A stretch of DNA of 5,255 bases. Origin: an uncultured Bacillota bacterium. GTDB lineage: Bacteria; Bacillota_I; Bacilli_A; RF39; UBA660. Below are positions 1-5,226 of the stretch, one piece after another. The first letter of the stretch is position 1. Every line of letters begins with the position of its first letter. The translations under genes were made by a program, and so were the position numbers. The stretch covers positions 1 through 5,255 of the forward strand of contig CAMXBB010000110.1 of NCBI GenBank assembly GCA_947179265.1, read 5' to 3'. The notes under the pieces were generated by a model. It was not told the DNA's origin. It saw only the letters and a list, made by a program, of their open reading frames with translations, and did no database searches.

Positions 1-2
1 AT

Positions 3-1619
3 GTTGAAATCTATAATAGCGATGATGAGAATGTTAAAATCAGATTGGTTATTAGAAATAATAATATCTACATTGAAACAGATAATGTTGATAACGTTGA
101 ACTTATTAACAATAAAAGTTCTTTTGAACTTATAAATGAACATTATAAGGGAATTGATAAGGAATCTATAGAAAGTCAAGAATTTGCTATAAAAGCTATT
201 CCTAATAAGAAAAGAACTTCGATTTATACTGTACTATCGATGTTAAAAGTTGGATGGCATAATCTATTTAAAACTAATAGAATGAAAAAAATAACTATTG
301 CATGTGCAGCATTTTCAGCGGCACTCGTGCTTTATGCAGCAAGTGTTTATCTAGGAGCAAAAACTTTTAATGAAGAAGCTTATTTTCCAATAGATGAAGC
401 TTATTATAAGTTAGAATTTAATTCTAAAGATGAGACCTATGATACCTATATGATGTTAAAAAATAGAGATGATATCTATCATGTTCATCCATTAGAATAT
501 AGTATAATATTCCATTTTCCATTATCTGCTTATTATCAAGCGATATTTTATGATGAATATAGTGAAATTGCTAGTATGGGTAGCAAGAGTTTAATTTCAT
601 CAGATGATTTAGTATATGGAGAACTTACCGATAGAGAAGATGAGATCGTAATTGATTTATCTCTATATAATGCTAGGTTGGGATTAAAACAACCTGTAAG
701 AATAGTTGGGATATTAGAAGCTAAAGATTTAATCGGTAAAAAGATAAGTATAATGCATAGAGATGTTGAATACACTATTACAGGAATAGTTGATAAAAGG
801 AATTCTACGTTTTATTTTAATAATGATGAAATGACCAAAATAAGTATGAAAGGTGAAACTTATTATGATGATTTTGCTATCTATGAAAATAATAAGGGAT
901 TTATCAATATTACGTCTGGAAAAGCACCTGTGGCTTTGAATGAAATTCTTCTTTCTGATACCTTGACTTCCAAATATGAAATTGGTAGTAATTATGAAAG
1001 TCATAATACCGAATTTAAAGTAGTTGGTTTCTATGACTCTTTAGATACGAATACTATGTATGTTAATGATGAATCTATGCTTCGTTTACTATTGAGTAGT
1101 AGATATTCATTAGTAGTGGCACCTAAGGATGTTGATGCCTTTAAGGAAGAATTTAAGGATAAATATAAGATTACTTCTATAGCAGAGAGTGCTTTAAAAG
1201 AATATGAGCTTGAAGTAAAGGAAAAGATATCTTCATCGACTTTATCAGCAGCGCTATTTATTGTAATTACTCTAGTATTTGTTATATTAATGACTAGAGC
1301 ATCTTTCTTATCAAGAATAAAAGAGGTTGGTATCTTAAGAGCTGTTGGTGTAAGTAAAGGTGACATAATTCGTATGTTTGTTGGTGAAACTATGGTTCTT
1401 CTTGGTGTTGGAGGAGCGATTGGTGGATCAGTTATGTATTACGTATTATCTTTGTTAGCAGAAGCAGAATATTTTGATTTTAGGATTGTAATAAATCCAA
1501 TTATGGCCATTATATGTCTAGTATTACTACTATGCTTCTATATCATTGTAGTGCTTATACCAGTGTTATTTGTAATCCGTAAGAGTCCGGCAGCAATACT
1601 GTCAAGAAAAGATATATAA
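3..1619 (+). CDS. ABC transporter permease part (FtsX/MacB type), C-terminal fragment of a probable ATPase-permease fusion
   Basis: The reading frame is open to the left edge, so the true start and probably an N-terminal ATP-binding domain lie outside; 538 residues are visible. A TTG at 45 could be taken as a start, but the 14 codons before it are open and have the same character, and no Shine-Dalgarno precedes it. Numbering from that TTG: a cytoplasmic linker (1-80, containing VELINNKS and NEHYKG), membrane helix 1 (about 84-104), a large extracytoplasmic MacB-like domain (about 105-395), then helices at about 398-418, 445-470 and 485-511. The FtsX signature EVGILRAVGVSKGDI (427-441) follows helix 2, and the end is SPAAILSRKDI. 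The family exports peptides, lipids or drugs, or acts as a mechanotransmitter using ATP; the substrate here cannot be told. The ATPase fusion is inferred from the linker. The stop is TAA, with no clear terminator before the next gene. Confidence 0.9.
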   Translation, partial: VEIYNSDDENVKIRLVIRNNNIYIETDNVDNVELINNKSSFELINEHYKGIDKESIESQEFAIKAIPNKKRTSIYTVLSMLKVGWHNLFKTNRMKKITIACAAFSAALVLYAASVYLGAKTFNEEAYFPIDEAYYKLEFNSKDETYDTYMMLKNRDDIYHVHPLEYSIIFHFPLSAYYQAIFYDEYSEIASMGSKSLISSDDLVYGELTDREDEIVIDLSLYNARLGLKQPVRIVGILEAKDLIGKKISIMHRDVEYTITGIVDKRNSTFYFNNDEMTKISMKGETYYDDFAIYENNKGFINITSGKAPVALNEILLSDTLTSKYEIGSNYESHNTEFKVVGFYDSLDTNTMYVNDESMLRLLLSSRYSLVVAPKDVDAFKEEFKDKYKITSIAESALKEYELEVKEKISSSTLSAALFIVITLVFVILMTRASFLSRIKEVGILRAVGVSKGDIIRMFVGETMVLLGVGGAIGGSVMYYVLSLLAEAEYFDFRIVINPIMAIICLVLLLCFYIIVVLIPVLFVIRKSPAAILSRKDI

Positions 1620-1648
1620 TTGTAAGTCACTTTAATTTCATATATAAT
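1620..1648 (+). promoter_or_regulatory. Probable sigma-A-type promoter of the thioredoxin-like gene
   Basis: TTGTAA (1620-1625) is followed by a 17-base spacer and a perfect TATAAT (1643-1648). Transcription would start near 1655, giving a leader of about 37 bases before the ATG at 1692. The -35 box matches the consensus at four of six positions. The -35 box begins one base after the stop of the ABC transporter gene. In DNA this AT-rich TATAAT can occur by chance, but the spacing and position before a gene with its own terminator support a real promoter. Confidence 0.5.
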
Positions 1649-1677
1649 TCATATTTATATGATATATTGTAAACATG

Positions 1678-1685
1678 AAAGGAAG
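1678..1685 (+). promoter_or_regulatory. Ribosome binding site that sets the start at 1692
   Basis: AAAGGAAG lies six bases before the ATG at 1692. The frame also holds an ATG at 1659, which would add 11 residues (MIYCKHERKWF). That ATG has only AT-rich sequence in front of it and would lie just four bases after the predicted transcription start. The added residues would also spoil the family-like MKIKLVG beginning. The start at 1692 is therefore preferred. Confidence 0.7.
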
Positions 1686-1691
1686 TGGTTT

Positions 1692-1922
1692 ATGAAAATA
1701 AAGCTCGTAGGTAGTAAAGAAAATGAAAGACAATTGATTAACGAAGTTTTACATAATTTAAATTGTTCTGTTGATATCGAAGAATTATCAACAGATAATA
1801 GATTTAAGTACAATATAAAGCATACTCCTGCTATTATAATCGATAATGTTGTAATAGATGAAGTTTCTAAGCTATCTAAAAATGAGTTAAGGTGTGTTAT
1901 TCAACAATTTTTAGAAACTTAA
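1692..1922 (+). CDS. Small thioredoxin-fold-like protein lacking the CxxC active site
   Basis: This 76-residue protein begins MKIKLVG and has the pattern of the small thioredoxin-like family (Thioredoxin_3, TM0996/MJ0307-like proteins of about 75-85 residues). That pattern is a first beta strand (2-6), a helix (about 10-24), a second strand (27-31), then HTPAIIIDNVVIDE (44-57). The last piece carries the TPA with its expected cis-proline (Pro46) and a beta hairpin, and LSKNELRCVIQQFL forms the last helix. Family members normally have CxxC right after the first strand; here the loop reads GSKENER, with Glu10 and Arg13 roughly where the cysteines should be. The only cysteines are Cys25 and Cys68. 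A dithiol reductase role is thus unlikely, and a binding or regulatory role is inference. The gene seems to form its own unit, with a promoter upstream and a terminator just after it. The fold assignment is by eye. Confidence 0.75.
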   Translation: MKIKLVGSKENERQLINEVLHNLNCSVDIEELSTDNRFKYNIKHTPAIIIDNVVIDEVSKLSKNELRCVIQQFLET

Positions 1923-1933
1923 TGTGCACGTTA

Positions 1934-1965
1934 AAAGCGTCCTATTTGGACGCTTTATTTTTTTT
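1934..1965 (+). terminator. Intrinsic terminator of the thioredoxin-like gene
   Basis: AAAGCGTCC (1934-1942) pairs perfectly with GGACGCTTT (1948-1956) around a five-base loop. An A and then eight T follow (1958-1965). This is a strong + strand terminator starting 12 bases after the TAA. On the - strand the same hairpin is followed by only about four T before AACG, so it would stop the convergent membrane-protein transcript less well. The stop codon and last codons of that convergent gene lie within this hairpin. Confidence 0.9.
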
Positions 1966-2415
1966 ATTCTTTTTTTCTAAACGGATTCTTTTTAATACTT
2001 TTTTCTGATCTGTATAAGCAATAATATTAACGATTATTATAGGGATAAATAAAGCTATTATGGAGATTAAATCATTTAATGGCTTATTTAAATCAATAGC
2101 AAGTATCATCATCTCTATCCATAGAAGAATACTTATAAAGAGATAATCAATCTTTTTTAAGAAGATAGTAGATATTGATAGTATTGCAATAAGTGCTAAT
2201 AATAAAAGTATTAATGCCCACCATGTTGATGAATAGATGCTTTGAAGTAACTTCTCTAAACTCATAGCTTGAAATATTTCGGATTCTTGATAAGATAACG
2301 TATCAGAGTAGACGAATGCTATTGTACATATCGTACTTATAATTGCTTCAACAACTGCTAAAAAGATTAAGTATGGACTATTATTCTTTAAGATATCTTT
2401 TAATTTATTCATCAT
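1942..2415 (-). CDS. Small four-helix membrane protein of unknown function
   Basis: I do not recognise this 157-residue protein. It has a short basic N-terminus, then hydrophobic helices at about 14-36, 65-86, 90-108 and 115-134. A polar loop of about 28 residues (37-64, with several Glu, Gln and Ser) lies between helices 1 and 2. The tail (137-157) is very rich in Lys and Arg and is probably cytoplasmic by the positive-inside rule, which would also place the N-terminus inside. There is no recognisable enzyme motif. AAAGAAGGTG (2430-2421) sits five bases before the first of two consecutive ATGs (2415 and 2412), and either could be used. The stop is TAG, within the hairpin of the convergent gene's terminator. 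It follows the HD-domain gene by about 60 bases, but a terminator lies between them and an extended -10 box precedes it, so separate transcription is likely. Confidence 0.8.
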   Translation of the reverse strand: MMNKLKDILKNNSPYLIFLAVVEAIISTICTIAFVYSDTLSYQESEIFQAMSLEKLLQSIYSSTWWALILLLLALIAILSISTIFLKKIDYLFISILLWIEMMILAIDLNKPLNDLISIIALFIPIIIVNIIAYTDQKKVLKRIRLEKKNKKNKASK

Positions 2416-2435
2416 TATAACACCTTCTTTAATTT

Positions 2436-2444
2436 ATTTTATCA
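2436..2444 (-). promoter_or_regulatory. Possible extended -10 promoter of the membrane-protein gene
   Basis: Read on the - strand, TGATAAAAT (2444-2436) fits the extended -10 pattern TGnTATAAT with one mismatch. The -35 region (TTTTAT, 2464-2459) is poor, which extended -10 promoters tolerate. The start point would be near 2429, leaving a very short leader that begins at the Shine-Dalgarno site. It lies just after the terminator of the HD-domain gene. Confidence 0.35.
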
Positions 2445-2455
2445 TAAATATTTAG

Positions 2456-2483
2456 AAAATAAAAAACGATATTGTTATCGTTT
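2456..2483 (-). terminator. Intrinsic terminator of the HD-domain gene
   Basis: On the - strand AAACGATA (2483-2476) pairs with TATCGTTT (2471-2464) around a four-base ACAA loop. TTT, A and TTTT follow (2463-2456). The stem has only two G-C pairs, so it is moderate rather than strong. The TAA stop of the HD-domain gene (2477-2475) lies across the stem and loop, so a terminating ribosome would cover the hairpin. Confidence 0.7.
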
Positions 2484-3203
2484 CTTATTTTCTTTATCGA
2501 TCTTTTTTTCTAATTTTTTATTAACTCCAGTTACACAAGCAATAGAACCTGATATGGTAAAATCCTTACTAAATGCTACCATCTTATCAGAGCGAGCAAC
2601 AACTCTTCCTTCATAGTACTTACTTCTTGCTAATGATATTTTACCAATTCTATTTCTTAATGAAGATAATATAATCATATTTCTAATTTTTGGTGGTAAT
2701 TCATTAAATTTTTTATCATTATTTAACTCAGCATTACTACCATTTAATGCTCTAACAGGAAAGGGAAACATATGATGAATAATTCCATCAATAATGATTT
2801 CCGCTCTCTTAGTTTCCTTAAAATAATCACTATACCATGTAGCAGCATTTACAGCCGCTTCAATTGGATGAGTAAAACCATGTTTATTAAAGAAAGAATT
2901 CTTTATGATTCCAGCATTTTGCCATGGTTTTTCATAAAGATCATGGAATAGGGCGATAATAACTGCTAGTTCTTGATCAATATATTCTTTATTTTCTGTT
3001 AATTTAAAAGCCACTGCAGCATCACTTATTATATGTTCCCCAAGACTGGTTGGTCCATGATGAGGATATAATCTATTATCCATCCTTTTTATAAATTCTT
3101 CATGACATATAATAGGAGATATGATATTTAAAAATCTTTCTTTTTCTTCCTCAGTAAACTTATATCTATCGAATATTCTAATCAGTATTTCTTCTGTATC
3201 CAT
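2475..3203 (-). CDS. HD-domain metal-dependent phosphohydrolase-like protein
   Basis: The 242-residue protein carries the ordered metal ligands of the HD superfamily: His57 (in LGEHIISDA), His87-Asp88 (in ALFHDLYEKPW), His108 and His112 (in KHGFTHPIEAA), His143 or His144 (in IIHHMFPFP) and Asp206 (in ARSDKMVA). A PHHG motif (47-50) precedes the first ligand. The HG...EH, HD.YEKxW, HGFTHP and HHMFP blocks resemble a group of uncharacterised HD proteins of Firmicutes. HD proteins hydrolyse phosphate esters, often of nucleotides; the substrate here is unknown. No membrane helix or other domain is visible, so it is probably cytoplasmic. The N-terminal 45 residues are helical and charged, and the last 15 are Lys-rich. 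AAAGGAG (3217-3211) lies seven bases before the ATG, a very good site. It is downstream of the HerA-like gene, separated by an 86-base gap with a terminator. Confidence 0.85.
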   Translation of the reverse strand: MDTEEILIRIFDRYKFTEEEKERFLNIISPIICHEEFIKRMDNRLYPHHGPTSLGEHIISDAAVAFKLTENKEYIDQELAVIIALFHDLYEKPWQNAGIIKNSFFNKHGFTHPIEAAVNAATWYSDYFKETKRAEIIIDGIIHHMFPFPVRALNGSNAELNNDKKFNELPPKIRNMIILSSLRNRIGKISLARSKYYEGRVVARSDKMVAFSKDFTISGSIACVTGVNKKLEKKIDKENKKR

Positions 3204-3229
3204 AAATACTCTCCTTTATAAGCACTTCA

Positions 3230-3258
3230 ATTCTATCATAAAATAGTGTTAAATTAAA
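3230..3258 (-). promoter_or_regulatory. Possible promoter of the HD-domain gene with an extended -10 box
   Basis: On the - strand TGATAGAAT (3238-3230) fits the extended -10 pattern TGnTATAAT with one mismatch. A weak -35 (TTTAAT, 3258-3253) stands 17 bases upstream of the TAGAAT hexamer. The start point would be near 3223, just before the Shine-Dalgarno AAAGGAG. The element lies between the terminator of the HerA-like gene and the HD-domain gene, where a promoter would be needed. The surrounding sequence is very AT-rich, so chance matches are possible. Confidence 0.4.
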
Positions 3259-3266
3259 TATTCCTT

Positions 3267-3291
3267 AAAAAAAGACATCGAAATGTCTTTT
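3267..3291 (-). terminator. Intrinsic terminator of the HerA-like ATPase gene
   Basis: On the - strand AAAAGACAT (3291-3283) pairs perfectly with ATGTCTTTT (3278-3270) around a TTCG tetraloop. The T run spans 3273-3267. UUCG loops are unusually stable in RNA. The TAA stop of the ATPase gene (3292-3290) overlaps the base of the stem. This is a convincing intrinsic terminator and argues against tight co-transcription with the HD-domain gene downstream. Confidence 0.85.
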
Positions 3292-5053
3292 AATTATACC
3301 ACAATTCATCAATTCTCAAACTTGTAGATACTGGAAGTGGATTAGGTAATGGGAAACTTACTAGTAAAGGAATTTTAAATGCTGTACCAAATACCAATCC
3401 CATACCTGGATGTAATGTTTTTATTTTTTCAATCGTTTCATCAGTTACATTCGATGAAATACCTCTTACGATATTTAAATCTTCTGGATAGAATAATCTA
3501 AATACTACAAAGTTAGAACATTGAGAAAGAGCTGTCTTAGATAATTCATTAGGTCTTTGCGTAATGAAACCAATAATAGTACCATATTTACGACCTTCTT
3601 TAGTTATACGATCAAATATATTATAACCAATTAAATCTGTGTCTAAATCGTTTTGAACATATCTATGGGCTTCTTCTAGAATTATATGTATTGAATAACT
3701 ACCACGTTTTTCAAGTCTTGTAGTATATTCAAAGAATAATTTAGAGAAGATTTTAGTTAAAGATTTTGCAAATCGATCTTCAATAAATGAAAGGTTAACA
3801 TCAACTAATTGAACTGTTTCCCCATTTACTCCAGTAGAGAAGAATTCTTCAACGAAATCAGCTTTAGACATAAAACCATCAAATTCAAAGAATTTAGCTT
3901 GATCAGAATTGATAATAGATTGTAATCTTGATTTTAAGACATTATTGCGATCAAATACACTTTCAGAAGTAAAAGAACCTTCATTGATTAATGCAAATTC
4001 TAGGGCATAGTATAAATCACTTAAAGAATAAGTAACATCGCCTTGTAATCCATCTCTATCGATATCAACTCTAACAAATTTTTGTAAGAATTCGATAACT
4101 AAATTTAAAGCATTAATCTTTCCTTGATCATCAATATTCAAACATTGTCTGAATGTTCTGTCATATCCCGGTTGTCTTATTATTGATCCTAGATTTAAAG
4201 TATCAGTATTATATGCGGTAAGTAATGAAATAACTTGGTCTCTTAATTGGCTAGAATTCTTACCACTAGATAGAATATCTAAAATACATTTTGCGATAAT
4301 ATCATTTTTGAATTCTTCAGCTCTAGGATCTTGTGATTTAAATATTTTAACAAGATCAATTGATTTTGCTAGTACTGGAAGTTGATTTGGATCATTAGCT
4401 CCTAGAAGGATTGCTAAATCATCAACTTCTAAGAAGTAAGCAGGTATTGTTAATAATTTTGCTGAACCAAATTCAATTTCTGTAGTATATCTTTTAAAAT
4501 GTAATCCTGGAAATTTATCCATTTCCGTAAATGTATTGTAATATTCACCATAAACATCGAATAAACAGATATGAGCATTCTTAGGTAATTCGTTAGATGA
4601 TGTATAGAAGATATTTTGAATTAATCTTGTAAGACCACATGATTTACCAGAACCAGTATTTCCAATTATTGCAAAGTGGTTTGCTAAGAAATTATTTAAA
4701 TCAGATGTAATAACGTAATCTTTATAAATAGGTGATGTTCCAAATAATAGGTTTGAACGTTCTAAATAGTTTTGGTTTCCTAAAATAGATTCAAGTTCAT
4801 TTTTAAATATTATTCTTGCAGTTGTATTAATACCTGGCTTTTTTAAAACACCATTAGTAAATTTATCGTTGATAATCTCTCCAATTAACATTATTGAAAT
4901 CGTTTTAGCATCAATTGTAACAATTTCTCCAACAATCTTATGATCAGGTTCAGGGAAAACAACGTGATAACCAATATAATTGGTATCTGCTACACCTTTT
5001 AGATTTTCAACAAGTATCTTGCTGTTTTCAAATCCTATTATCTTACCAAACAT
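3290..5053 (-). CDS. HerA/FtsK-superfamily ATPase (HAS-barrel plus DUF87-type motor domain)
   Basis: The 587-residue protein begins MFGKIIGFENSK. Residues 1 to about 90 form a beta-rich region of HAS-barrel type. The Walker A motif GNTGSGKS is at 131-138, and FDVYGEY at 165-171 matches the D.hGEY motif of HerA proteins. Residues of about 225-400 form a largely helical insertion. Walker B IHIILEEAHRYV is at 455-466, with Glu460/Glu461 as acidic catalytic residues. KEGRKYG (485-491) and FITQRPNEL (496-504) are the conserved motifs after Walker B. HerA proteins are hexameric DNA-translocating ATPases; in archaea they work with the NurA nuclease in end resection, and in bacteria many occur alone or in defence modules. 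No NurA or Sir2 domain is visible in the window. The alternative GTG start at 5062 (adding MIH) is rejected because that GTG is part of the Shine-Dalgarno site. DNA translocation here is inferred from the family. Confidence 0.92.
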   Translation of the reverse strand: MFGKIIGFENSKILVENLKGVADTNYIGYHVVFPEPDHKIVGEIVTIDAKTISIMLIGEIINDKFTNGVLKKPGINTTARIIFKNELESILGNQNYLERSNLLFGTSPIYKDYVITSDLNNFLANHFAIIGNTGSGKSCGLTRLIQNIFYTSSNELPKNAHICLFDVYGEYYNTFTEMDKFPGLHFKRYTTEIEFGSAKLLTIPAYFLEVDDLAILLGANDPNQLPVLAKSIDLVKIFKSQDPRAEEFKNDIIAKCILDILSSGKNSSQLRDQVISLLTAYNTDTLNLGSIIRQPGYDRTFRQCLNIDDQGKINALNLVIEFLQKFVRVDIDRDGLQGDVTYSLSDLYYALEFALINEGSFTSESVFDRNNVLKSRLQSIINSDQAKFFEFDGFMSKADFVEEFFSTGVNGETVQLVDVNLSFIEDRFAKSLTKIFSKLFFEYTTRLEKRGSYSIHIILEEAHRYVQNDLDTDLIGYNIFDRITKEGRKYGTIIGFITQRPNELSKTALSQCSNFVVFRLFYPEDLNIVRGISSNVTDETIEKIKTLHPGMGLVFGTAFKIPLLVSFPLPNPLPVSTSLRIDELWYN

Positions 5054-5057
5054 ATGA

Positions 5058-5064
5058 ATCACCT
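5058..5064 (-). promoter_or_regulatory. Ribosome binding site that sets the ATPase start at 5053
   Basis: On the - strand AGGTGAT (5064-5058) matches the 3' half of the full anti-Shine-Dalgarno target AAGGAGGTGAT. It ends four bases before the ATG at 5053-5051. The in-frame GTG at 5062-5060 is inside this site and has no ribosome binding site of its own at a usable distance. The protein therefore starts MFGKIIGF rather than three residues earlier. Confidence 0.75.
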
Positions 5065-5081
5065 TTTATTCTACTATAATA

Positions 5082-5110
5082 AGAATAACAAATTTTTATA
5101 GTCATTTCAA
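5082..5110 (-). promoter_or_regulatory. Possible promoter of the HerA-like ATPase gene
   Basis: On the - strand TTGAAA (5110-5105) is followed by a 17-base spacer and TATTCT (5087-5082). The -35 matches the consensus at five of six positions and the -10 at four of six. Other AT-rich hexamers nearby (TATTAT at 5081-5076) could serve instead. A start near 5075 would give a leader of about 22 bases. The box sits in the divergent region shared with the + strand gene that begins at 5227. Confidence 0.35.
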
Positions 5111-5226
5111 CTTGTTTGCTCACTATTGTTGGGCTTTATAAATAAAAAATAGCAGAAAATTGCAAAGAATTCTTTAAAAAATTCTTTATTTTTGTTAGTA
5201 TAGTAAGTTGATTGGAAGTGTAGTAA

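Noticed and set aside
45..47. TTG as the start of the ABC transporter permease
   Set aside because: The frame is open upstream to the window edge, the upstream codons fit a typical linker after an ATPase domain, and there is no Shine-Dalgarno site. The gene is cut by the window.
548..1366. Three antisense open frames (548-775, 729-1004, 1031-1366 on the - strand; 75-111 residues)
   Set aside because: They lie wholly opposite the ABC permease coding region, overlap one another, resemble no family, and I see no good ribosome binding sites. They are mirror frames of a real AT-rich gene.
1659..1661. Upstream ATG as the start of the thioredoxin-like gene
   Set aside because: It has no ribosome binding site, and the extra 11 residues do not fit the family. 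The ATG at 1692 has AAAGGAAG six bases before it.
1942..5053. A new defence operon made of the ATPase, HD-domain and membrane-protein genes
   Set aside because: Each of the first two genes ends in its own terminator, possible separate promoters precede the others, no known effector or nuclease domain is seen, and composition is uniform. The idea is kept only as neighbourhood questions in the findings.
5060..5062. GTG as the start of the HerA-like ATPase gene
   Set aside because: The GTG is part of the AGGTGAT Shine-Dalgarno site for the ATG at 5053-5051.
5054..5226. A small RNA or riboswitch in the divergent region
   Set aside because: No stable G-C-containing stem, conserved riboswitch core or convincing terminator is visible. 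The hairpin at 5164-5187 is almost all A-T.
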